From NCBI RefSeq assembly GCF_037392515.1, contig NC_090288.1, forward strand, positions 2,625,501 through 2,689,500: 64,000 nt of DNA, read 5' to 3'. The position numbers and the translations under genes are program-made. Positions 12,301 through 20,640 of the stretch are shown here, one piece after another. The DNA comes from Haliotis asinina. Taxonomy: Eukaryota; Mollusca; Gastropoda; Lepetellida; Haliotidae. The notes under the pieces are model-generated. The model ran no database searches. It was not told the origin of the DNA and saw nothing but the letters and a program-made list of their open reading frames with translations. The first letter of the stretch is position 1. Every line of letters begins with the position of its first letter.

Positions 12301-14533
12301 AAAACATGCTGATAATGCCATAATTGTCAACAGCCAGTTAAATCAAGTGTAGCAGAGCAGGGAGTCATCAACAGATGACAGCCTTTCCTTGTTAGCTTGA
12401 TTAAGGGTTTAAGCTCCACATAATTGGATATGGCACTTGACCTCCCATCGCATGACTTGTCTGTTTTAAGCACATTAGCACCAAATGTAGATTAATCATG
12501 TTCATATGATTACTGTACAAACTTCATCTCCATAGTCTATTAAACCTTCTTTTAATAAAAGAGCATGTCAGGACCTGATTTGAATCCCACGACACATAAG
12601 CAGTCTAAGGAAACTTAGTCGCTGTATTTAATTACACTCCACCACTGAGGCTAACAAAACCTAGTAGAAGGTTGCATCAGGTAACCTTTGAGCGACCAAT
12701 GACCATCCAATCAAGCGTGAGACCATTAAATAGATTTAACCAGTTAGACAACGGCTACTACTTAGGGATTGGAGGGACTTTCAAAATATTCAGGTCACTG
12801 ACACAGATCGCTCCACAAACAAAAATCCGCATATAACACCTGCAGTATATACGCTTTGGGGTTTCTGTTGACATGGTTACCATTAGCTAATATTTCCACA
12901 AGATGACATCCTTGAATATTGCCCAAAACACTACTTTCAGCGACTGTTTACTCACCTTTGTATACGCCGTGTAGCATTCGCAATCATTCCGATACAAACC
13001 TTTTCGAGATAAAAAGTTCAAAAGGTATGTGCAAATGTCCACTTTCGCAATTTGGTAAGCTGTATTCTGATTGGTCAATCTCAAAGGTTACCTGACGCGA
13101 CCTCCCATAAGGTTTTGTTAGACCCCGTAGTGGAGTGTAACGAAGAGTACTGAGGATAAGTTTACTTATACTGGACACATAAGTAGTTTCACTTGAATCT
13201 TACATATCATTCCTGTGACGTATCTCATGATTTGATAAAAGGCTGTTCTCAAACTCCATCTTGTCGAGAAGCTCCCCAAACCTGTCCTCCATCTTGGTCT
13301 TTAGCTGTGTAATGACTGGGAATCTCTCCACACACACTGCACTCTTCAACTGCCATTGCAGACTTGACTTTCCTGCCTGGGAGCTGCTCACACAGCGTTT
13401 CAGATAATGAAATTCTAAATGAAAACGAATCATTAATTTTCAGAGGTTTGTAAATAATACAGCAAGTCATTCTTGGAGAGAGAGAATTCATAAATGCCTA
13501 TCATGAATCAAAAGAGGGATAGGTACAATTGTTAAAGCCAGTGTTTCAGTTTTTTCAACAGCCTGTTTTAGCTGTGGAGTTGCTACTCACATAATTGTAA
13601 AAAATCTGCATCCCTTAATAAACATACTTTACAGGTACATAAGTTAATTAAATATACTTTCAGTTTGTTAAAATGTGTCTCTTTAACCTTATCAACTCAT
13701 CCTTCAGGCAGTTACACTTACGCCCATATCTTTATCAATATACTGAACAAAAGAAACACAAGTTTAGAAAAAATGAAATCTCATATAAGCATGCATTCAT
13801 TTCGCACTCGGCAATATTCCAGCTATATGGCAGCAGTCTGTAAATAATCGAGTCTGGACCAGATGATTCAGTGATCAACAGCATGAGCATCGATCTTCGC
13901 AATTAGGAACCAATGCAATGTGTCAACCAGACCACCCAACGCCATTAGTCACCTCTTATGACAAGCATGAGTTGCTGAGGGCTTATTCTACCCTGGATCT
14001 TCATGGGGGGGTTGGGGGTGTCCCTAACCCTAAGATAGAAAAAAAAAGGGGGGTGTCCCTAACCCTAAACCTAAAAACCCTAACCCTAAGATCGAGGAGG
14101 GGGGTCCCTAACCCTAAGATCGAGGAGGGGTGCGCTATAGCAGGGCGCTAATGTAGAGTTCCCGGCGCATCGCGTTATAACGCGATGCGCGAGAAAAGCC
14201 AATTAGCTAGGTACGCCAGGTACACTGCATTCTAGCCATGAGTTTGAATCCTGCTTCACACGTTCCTTGGTTTGTCTGCACCTGGATGTAGTAACTACAT
14301 CGAGAGCTGTGGCAGCCTGTGCTCCCTAATGATTAACAAGTTACATATTGGCATTATTGCTTTGTTACTTTGCAGAACGACATGCAGATTGTTCCACTGT
14401 GCTAGATCCAAGACCATAATGGCGATATGAATATATTACTGGCACTATCACAATCCGTTTCTACTTCACCTTGAAGTCGATTTCTTCGAAAAAGTGAATG
14501 TAGTACCGCAAACCTCGAACAACCAACAGCCAT
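351..14533 (-). CDS. MRPL46: Mitochondrial ribosomal protein L46 (mL46), six exons
   Basis: Coding exons in transcript order are 14533-14470, 13414-13204, 11332-11199, 10956-10814, 3618-3493 and 503-351. Every junction is GT-AG, phases agree, and the joined frame is 276 codons plus stop against about 279 aa in human. The N-terminus MAVGCSRFAVLHSLFRRNRL is rich in Arg and hydrophobic residues and lacks acids, as in a mitochondrial presequence. Diagnostic stretches are LDLEDMWE (exon 3), KLVLLVKQKVGDKLLWVFPQ (exon 4), FVGNAPCGVHQYVF (exon 5) and WVTKRELRDYLHPSYY (exon 6). The family has a degenerate Nudix fold in the mitochondrial large subunit; the GESLRE/TAERVLG segment across the exon 4/5 junction is where the Nudix box lies. 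Intron 4 is about 7.2 kb, nearly all of it a DIRS-like element, so it was probably about 270 bp before insertion. The gene looks intact; the start rests on the presequence and exon phase. Confidence 0.93.
1492..1700. repeat. Degenerate 58-bp tandem repeat
   Basis: About three and a half units share the words GTAAACCTGTTTGACAGTTT and ATCAAAACTTTGATAC, each unit roughly 58 bp long. It lies inside MRPL46 intron 5 and no function is apparent. Confidence 0.6.
2870..3000 (-). repeat. tRNA-derived SINE (family B) copy
   Basis: The copy is reverse to the SINE reading direction. GAGTGAGTGAGGTTTTACAC is the complement of the tail, followed by the paired AATATTGC-like words and the decayed tRNA-like head ending in ACTACTCCCAGCCC. 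It is old and diverged. Confidence 0.6.
5345..6972 (-). mobile_element. Penelope-like element nested in the DIRS element
   Basis: A perfect 14-bp target duplication, TGCCTGACTGATTA, flanks it at 5331-5344 and 6973-6986. Near-identical direct repeats of about 85 bp sit at both ends (about 5349-5434 and 6878-6965), like the terminal repeats of Penelope elements. On the minus strand, 5427-5831 encodes a GIY-YIG endonuclease domain with the motif CNSCNVVYLLTCKCCKKQYV followed by GETRRRF. The region 6016-6300 resembles the thumb of the Penelope reverse transcriptase, with KPTD and RGYPKKYI. At 1.6 kb it is shorter than a full element, and the catalytic reverse-transcriptase core is not seen. It is decayed. 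Confidence 0.85.
8277..8860. repeat. Two direct modules with palindromic cores inside the DIRS element
   Basis: Modules starting near 8277 and 8645 (period about 384 bp) share AAAAGGATTTT, a GGAAGC-GAGG/GTCGAAGTGACA arm, AGTAATATTATATTGACC, and a GCTT-CAA closing arm. The arms GCGAGG...GGTC and GACC...CCTCGC pair, so each module could fold into a stem-loop. The family is not recognised; it may be a separate insertion. Confidence 0.5.
10957..11022 (-). repeat. Perfect triplicated 22-bp unit holding the MRPL46 exon 4 splice acceptor
   Basis: Three identical 22-bp units lie at 10957-10978, 10979-11000 and 11001-11022. On the minus strand each ends in GATGTTTCAG, and the copy at 10957-10978 is the acceptor directly joined to exon 4 (10956). 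The other two are exact decoys 22 and 44 nt upstream in the transcript. Confidence 0.9.
11333..12590 (-). other. MRPL46 intron 2, distal part
   Basis: No supported exon is seen. At about 11930-12000 a fragment with ACGACGTTTCGATAC and an imperfect inverted partner resembles the fold-back sequence at 50204-50307. An open frame of 106 codons at 11706-12026 (minus) overlaps that repeat and is rejected as a gene. Confidence 0.5.
12601..13173. mobile_element. 573-bp MITE with long inverted repeats and 10-bp target duplication
   Basis: The element is bounded by the perfect direct repeat GACACATAAG at 12591-12600 and 13174-13183. Its inverted repeats start CAGTCTAAGGAAACTTA on the left and CAGTATAAGTAAACTTA on the complement of the right, and match for about 105 bp through AGGTAACCTTTGAG. 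Long inverted repeats with a 9-10-bp duplication are typical of non-autonomous Mutator-like elements, so that family is the best guess. There is no coding capacity. It ends 20 bp downstream of the MRPL46 exon 2 donor. Confidence 0.85.
13795..14010 (-). repeat. Family A interspersed repeat copy
   Basis: The copy reads on the plus strand as CACTCGGCAATATTCCAGCT, then GTAAATAATCGAGTCTGGAC, AGCATCGATCTTCGCAATTA and CACCTCTTATGACAAGCAT, so it is reverse to the repeat's own direction. It lies in MRPL46 intron 1. Confidence 0.8.
14000..14130. repeat. Interstitial telomere-like CCCTAA repeats
   Basis: Several doublets of CCCTAACCCTAA are embedded in a longer unit of about 27 bp with GATCGAGGAGGGG. 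The pieces directly follow the end of the family A repeat copy in MRPL46 intron 1. TTAGGG is the usual molluscan telomere repeat. Confidence 0.7.
14165..14190. repeat. Perfect 26-bp GC-rich palindrome
   Basis: Two 13-base halves, GCGCATCGCGTTA and its exact complement, meet with no spacer. It is in MRPL46 intron 1, about 280 bp downstream of the exon 1 donor. Confidence 0.9.
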
Positions 14534-15439
14534 GCTGACAGATAATATCACGAGAGTTACTTCCCCTGCATTCGACAAAATAAAGTAGACTGGTACTCTC
14601 CCTATGCTACGCTCAGCAAGCGCGGAATAGGGAAGGGGAACCAGTCTACAAAATAAAGCTCCACCCAGCGACAACCTGTTTCCCTTTGCGCGCTTCAACT
14701 TGCATATGTATATAGTGAGAAAATTGCGAGACGGAGCCCAGCTAATCTAAACCCACACTCCGCGGTGTACTGATTTCTTTAAGAATAATTATGATTGTTT
14801 AGATGAATACATTCTACTTTCGGTATTGTCTGCCATCGAAATAAGTTGCCACCGCCTTGATCCATCACAAATCGGTGTTTAAAAGTAAGTCTAGAAAACA
14901 GATCAACTGTGTCTTAAAGTTGTTACATTTCATCGAAGGCGGAAGAAACATTAAAAGAACTCAATATTATTAAGTTGCAGTTTTCATATTTGTAATACAT
15001 TTTGTCCATGGTAAAACAGCTTGACAAAATAAAATGATACTCACAGCAGAGAAGATGGAAACCAAAACAGTAACTAAATGACGTAGTTCTAAATGTAATT
15101 GCCAAGTTTCAAACTTAGTATAACTTCATATAACGGATCAATAACATCCCAACTACACTAACTTGAAAATACTCAGCATCACATGAAGGCAAGAAGACAA
15201 CACATTTTCCACCTCCAAAGGCTAGTTTAGTTGCATCAGGGGGCATAAACCATTTTATATGCTTTCCAGCCAGAGACCATACATATTGGTCTCTGAATGC
15301 TCAGACTTAATTATTTTAAGTTGCATAATTTGTGTTAGTGTCATTGTATCAGGACAGAAGGTTTTATCAGCTACATTAGCATATTATAATATTTGATCTG
15401 CAGTCATTCCAAAATATATCTGGCTGTTATTCATTTCAG
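14534..15439. promoter_or_regulatory. Shared upstream region of MRPL46 and the CARD gene
   Basis: The two start codons point away from each other across about 0.9 kb. A 65-base inverted repeat at 14585-14649 has arms GTAGACTGGT and ACCAGTCTAC continuing into CCTAT/ATAGG. A possible 5'UTR donor AAAA|GTAAGT at 14884/14885 could pair with the acceptor at 15439/15440 just before the CARD start. No clear TATA box is seen. Promoter activity is inferred from geometry. Confidence 0.5.
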
Positions 15440-15449
15440 GTTTTTCATA

Positions 15450-15767
15450 ATGGAAGAGGCTCACCGGAATGTAATACGAAACAACTGGTTATACTTACTG
15501 GATACAGTCATCATATCTACAGGTGTGTCTGACTACTTGTTTCAGGAGAGAGTATTCTCTCAGGACATTCTGGATACGATTGACAGTAAACCAACAAGAA
15601 GACAAAGAGTGAGCGAATTCTTTAACTTTCTTGTAAGAAGAGGTCCAGATGCCTTTGAGAAGTTTTTAACTGCCTTGCATAACACACAGCAAAAATTTAT
15701 AGCTCAAAAGTTGCTTCAAGATTTGGACGTTCTACAATGTGATGTTGCTGAAGCAGAACTTTGTTGA
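15450..15767 (+). CDS. CARD-only protein, caspase-2-like CARD
   Basis: The 105-aa frame starts MEEAHRNVIRNNWLYLLDTV and is almost entirely one CARD (about residues 1-92). The pattern RRGPDAFEKFLTALHNTQQK matches the helix 5-6 region of caspase-2, caspase-9 and CRADD CARDs. CARDs bind other CARDs homotypically, so the likely role is cytosolic binding to, or competition for, a caspase or adaptor. The ATG lies ten bases after a good acceptor (TTCATTTCAG), so a 5'UTR intron is likely. No donor near the end would extend the frame into a protease domain, so it looks like a true CARD-only product rather than the first exon of a caspase. It is head-to-head with MRPL46 and about 7.4 kb from a CARD plus death-domain gene. 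Confidence 0.75.
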   Translation: MEEAHRNVIRNNWLYLLDTVIISTGVSDYLFQERVFSQDILDTIDSKPTRRQRVSEFFNFLVRRGPDAFEKFLTALHNTQQKFIAQKLLQDLDVLQCDVAEAELC

Positions 15768-15847
15768 ACTGACATGAATTTTGTTAGCTTAGGTTTTGTT
15801 ACCTTGACGATATGGACTCATTTGTTTATCAGTGAAACTTGTGATTT

Positions 15848-16240
15848 GTGACAGTTTTAGATTTTCTCAAGCCTAATGTAAATTTGTACATTTTTCTATA
15901 TGTTTTAGTTCTAACATTTACTCTTAAAAAGGTACTTTGTATTGTGTTTGTAGTTATCGTTACATGTGCCATGACATTACTATAAATATCAAAGTACAGT
16001 AGAATGTACAACATGTGATGTGACCAGAACTTAATACTACAATATACGCTGTAATAATAATGTGACTTGCTGAACAACAGTCATACAGCTGTAGCCACTG
16101 AACATGCTGAACAACAGTCATACAGCTGTAGCCACTGAACATGCTGAACAACAGTCATACAGCTGTAGCCACTGAACATGCTGAACAACAGTCATACAGC
16201 TGTAGCCACTGAACATGCTGTTCATTTACCACGACTGAAA
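15848..16240. repeat. Duplicated segment, copy 1, with 37-bp minisatellite
   Basis: It begins GACAGTTTTAGATTTTCTCA and is nearly identical to 17284-17640. From about 16066 it carries four units of 37 bp with the core CAGTCATACAGCTGTAGCCA. Confidence 0.85.
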
Positions 16241-17283
16241 TGAAGAATTATACCAGTGACTACAGCACTATGGCTGTCTTCACCTACTGTTTTGGTACAC
16301 AATAGGTTTAGGGTTTCATGAAGAAAATTCTTGGTATATTGCCGATTGCGTCATGTGATGTAATTATTCACTCTATTTACACAACCCAACCCAACCCCTC
16401 CTGAGAAGAATAGTTTTCAGTAAGTATGTGGCAAAATAATGAACTGATTGATATAACAAATGTTCAGGGGTTGGGGCTCACAGCCACTTGATGCATCATA
16501 TATATTTGTTTTTAAATTTGTACAACTTAATACATTTAAAGAGACCAAAACTCCCAGAGAGATTGTAAGATAAATTTACAAGTGGACTGTAGTGACTTCC
16601 AGCTATTGTCATTTTACAATTGTTTTGAGGAACAGGGTCCTGCTCACACTGTTGCAACCATTGTTTACCTTATGTCCTTATAATTGAGATTTGTGGTGTA
16701 TGTAACATATCCAGATCTGAATAGGAAACAATTAACTAGATCTTACAGTTTAGCTAGATCTTACAGTTCACCTTCTTGACCCGCTTATGGTATTAGTTCC
16801 AAAGTGTTTAGTCCACACAGGAACAGAGTGGACATGTTGGCACCCAGACAGTGAGATGCACTGCATTGGAATCTCACTCTGAATACTATTCTGTGTATTT
16901 TCTTAATGTGACCTCACATCAGACATTTCAAGATCACTTGACAGTCTGGTGATGTGGGTAAGGTATTAAAGACTCATCATTGAAGAAGTAGATGTTTGTG
17001 TTGACCATGTATTGTTATGGATGGCACTAGTCTACGAGAGGCTGCCTTCAGACTGTCATGCTGGACTCCACGTGTGCCTCGAGTCTTTCTTCATAATCCA
17101 GTGTATCACATGTCAAATCTTCCACCAAGTATTTTTGTTTTGAGTAGGCAGTGGAAGAGCATTGTGAAACAGACATTCTCAGACAAGTGAATTGTGATCA
17201 GTACAGAATCCGCGATTGAGGCAGCTCATCAATGCCAGTCATTCAGGAGCAGAATAGATGTGTATTTTTTCTAAGACTGCAAT

Positions 17284-17640
17284 TTGACAGTTTTAGATTT
17301 TCTCAAGCCTAATGTAAATTTGTACATTTTTCTATATGTTTTAATTTTAACATTTACTCTTAAAAAGGTACTTTGTATTGTGTTTGTAGTTATCGTTGCA
17401 TGTGTCATGACATTACTATAAATATCAAAGTACAGTAGAATGTACAACATGTGATATGACCAGAACTTAATGCTACAATATACACTGTAATGATAATGTG
17501 ACATGCTGAACAAGTCATACAGCTGTAGCCACTAAACATGCTGAACAACAGTCATACAGCTGTAGCCACTGAACATGCTGAACAACAGTCATACAGCTGT
17601 AGCCACTGAACATGCTGAACCAGTCATTTGTATTGTTGAA
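17284..17640. repeat. Duplicated segment, copy 2, with 37-bp minisatellite
   Basis: It repeats copy 1 with a few base changes and about three 37-bp units. The similarity resumes weakly downstream (CAGTGACTAC at about 17720), so the original duplication was probably larger. Confidence 0.85.
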
Positions 17641-17978
17641 GATTATTCCATGCAGCATTAAGTTGACTTCTAAGTTGAAATCTGTGTTCCACATCAGTCC
17701 ATTGTTCATTAGAATAAATATCAGTGACTACTGCTGCAGGTGGTATTAGTTGAATGAATTGCAATGAGTGTCATTTGCATATTAAACTCAAGATAACATG
17801 CCCAGTTTTGCTCAGAACTATATTTTTTTAGAACTATTTCTTTTTATTACCCATATCGTCAAAAATTACCAGTCTCAACTATATAAAATGTGCACATATC
17901 ACTTTTGCTTGCAACTATTGTTTCTGTATTTTATCATCAGTGACATCAGTTGAACATGACATCAAAGAAGAGGGAAGT

Positions 17979-18174
17979 CACACTTGCTTACAGTGTTTTA
18001 CTTCACAAATATACATGGATTTGTTATGGAATAATAATTCATGAGAAAATTCATTATTATATATTACTACTACAAGCAATATATTCATGAATTTTCTTAT
18101 GAATTATTCCATGATAAGTAAATGGATAATGAACAAATCATAGCAACTGAGCAAGTGTATCATTCAAGTGTGAA
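17979..18174. repeat. Fold-back MITE of about 196 bp
   Basis: The ends are CACACTTG and CAAGTGTG. The middle folds on GGAATAATAATTCATGAGAA against its near-complement at about 18085-18112. It is an imperfect palindrome across its whole length with no coding capacity. Confidence 0.65.
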
Positions 18175-18824
18175 AGTTTGCTTTGTGAGAACATATATAT
18201 ATATCATTACCACTTTTGTTTCTGCTTCAAACAGAAATAAACTTGTGGAAACTGGATATATTGTGCCTGTACTCATCACTATGGTCTCGCACAAGTAGCT
18301 TAGTTCTTCTCTATACCATTTCCAGTTATGTGGTATATCAGAAGTTCATCCTAACACTTTAAACAGAATGTTTTATTTTTTTACATAAAGCAATGTGTAT
18401 GATGAATATATTGTTTATATGTATGTTTATAGTTGCTATTGCTCATCATGTGTGAATGAGATGTGTAATAAAATTTGAAAATATTGAATAAATCACTATA
18501 GTAATACATTCTTACCTCCTGGGTACAATCCTTCATTTCAGTTGATGAAGCAATATATGAGTGAGCTGGTTTGTGGCAAGAACACGTTTTGGAATGATTG
18601 GTGCAGTTGCACTGGTTTTCATAAATGAGGCCTACGAATAACTGAGGTAATTTAAAGCAGAATGGATTAACATCACCATAACAACACCTCACTTCATGCT
18701 TTAAAGGATATGTTCTGGGTACAAGAGGACCTTTTCTGTGTTCTGCCTTGGAATCCGGTGTGGAAGTCAAGATGATCAGCACTGGTCTTGAGGAACCGAG
18801 AATTGTGTCCCTTTATCTTTTCAG

Positions 18825-18988
18825 GATCTGATGACCCATGGGATCTTATCTTTAGCACAGACAAGTCCAAGTCAACAGGATCAGCTTTCATAGAGAATAT
18901 TCCAGAGTGTGTCCCTTTTTCTATACCAGGAAGCAGTTTAGATCCTTGGCCAGTGCAGGGGTTAACGCAAATATCAATGTTTACATAG
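18825..18988 (+). CDS. Possible terminal exon of unknown gene
   Basis: A strong acceptor (CCCTTTATCTTTTCAG) is followed by an open frame of about 54 codons ending in TAG at 18986-18988, reading GSDDPWDLIFSTDKSKSTGS onward. The composition looks protein-like (DPW, PWP), but I recognise no family and no certain upstream exon. Overlapping minus-strand frames with many Cys at 18516-18900 compete for the same sequence. Treat as a weak candidate. Confidence 0.2.
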
Positions 18989-19454
18989 ATATACCTCTAG
19001 ACCCCGACGTTTTTGGGGTTTTTAATTTTGCAGGTGGTACCATGTAACAATAACATGCTACAAACAAAACCTGATAAAACAGTGGAAATCTCAACATGAA
19101 CACTCGCTCAACATTGCCAGTAAATGTTTTGTTTGAGTGACCTCTCAAACAGCAGTCAGTCAGTATCATACTTACTATCAGATCATTTCATCCTGACAAT
19201 GACAGAGTGGTTTAACGGAACACAGCTGTTGTTTATAGTCAAGACATGGCAAGATTTAAAGTTGGGAGTGCACAATCCCATAGTCAAAAGAGAAAAAGTA
19301 ATCAAACAGTTGGTCATGCCACAGAATATCACAGACACATCATGGTTCAATTGTACTCCTTTAGCACTGTATGTTTGTTGTTTATCACCTCACACAGCAA
19401 TACTCCTGCCATATACCAAAAAATACTGGGATATATATATATTCCTGCCATATG

Positions 19455-19625
19455 GTGATGCTCTGTAAATAGTCAAGTCTGGTCCAGACAATCCCACAAT
19501 CGAAACATGAACATTGATTTTTACAGTTGGGATAGGATGCCATGTCAAAGTGTGCAAGCCTGACCACCTGATTCCATTCTTTGCCTCTTACAGCAAAGAC
19601 CACTTCTCGCCCAGTCTTCACAGTA
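19455..19625 (-). repeat. Family A interspersed repeat copy
   Basis: CTGTAAATAGTCAAGTCTGG, CAGACAATCC and GCCTGACCACCTGATTCCAT mark a diverged copy in the reverse direction. Confidence 0.7.
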
Positions 19626-20484
19626 AGATTTTGTTTTAACCAGTGATAGTCTGCTTCCAGACAGAGGTAAACTAGTTGGTAAACCAATGGCCTCTGTCAT
19701 ACATCGGCATCTCAGGATGATATGGGGCAAGATATGGAAAAAGAAGGGTCATGATATTTTTATCACTTGATACTATTCAAGCACAAATCTGTCATTTTAA
19801 AAAACCTTGTCTACTCTTCAAAAATATGTCACTAAAAAAACATCCAGTTTGTTAAGAGTTCTAATTCTCCCCAGCTAGGTGTTGAGCGTCTTCTCATCAG
19901 ATTCCTTTATTCTTCATGTGCTTCGGTTTTCATTCTTTCAACAAACTTTTGTGTCTCAAGAAACTTTTCCAAAGGAATTTTCTCCCACTCCACTAATTCA
20001 TCTAGTATTTCATTAATCTTTTGGAATGTGATGCTTGGATCTGATCACCACAGATTGCCGACACTAAATATGATGTCATTTTATTGTTTGGCATTACATG
20101 ACATCATACACAAAATTTGGGGGTCAGATATTCATTATCTTCCCTTGTCAGAGAAAGAAAGATGTGGCCATCTTGCCAGGTCCGGATATTTTGCCAATAT
20201 TGGGCTAGGAACAAAATGTATATATGAGGACATTATTACTGTATTAAGAGATAAACTTTTACATGAACAACAACAAAAAAGAAATGTTTATCATGTTTAT
20301 TTACATCATGTTTTTACTTCTCAGTTACAAAGTCATCATAGCTGTGATTCTAGGTTCGACAGGTCCTGAGAGGTGAAAAAGTGAATACAGCTGCATCATC
20401 TGATGAAGGAACTAACCAATAATATTGGGTGCATACATGAAATACAGTTACCTCTTACTTGCATGTACTTGACTGGCTGGGGAC

Positions 20485-20640
20485 GGTGGGTGTCTAAGTG
20501 AGTTTAGCTTTTAGCAATATTCCAGTAATATCTTACCAGAATATGGGCTTCACACATTGTACCCATGTGGGGAATGGAAACCGGGTCTTCAGCATGCGAA
20601 TGCCTTAACCAGTAGGCTACCCCACTGCCCCGAGTCTATT
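20485..20640 (-). repeat. tRNA-derived SINE (family B) copy
   Basis: TTTTAGCAATATTCCAGTAA, GGGCTTCACACATTGTACCC, and the complement of the tRNA-like head TAACCAGTAGGCTACCCCAC identify a fairly complete copy in reverse direction. Confidence 0.85.

Larger units (their letters stand above)
15768..18360. other. Region downstream of the CARD gene
   Basis: No coding sequence is supported. It contains two copies of a segment of roughly 380 bp (15848-16240 and 17284-17640), each ending in a 37-bp minisatellite, and a fold-back element at 17979-18174. AATAAA at 18236-18241 could end a long CARD-gene 3'UTR, but this is a guess. Confidence 0.5.

Noticed and set aside
18381-18891. Cys-rich minus-strand frames as a secreted protein
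   Set aside because: Two overlapping frames, no signal peptide, no clear acceptor and no recognised family. The region is mentioned only as a weak possibility.
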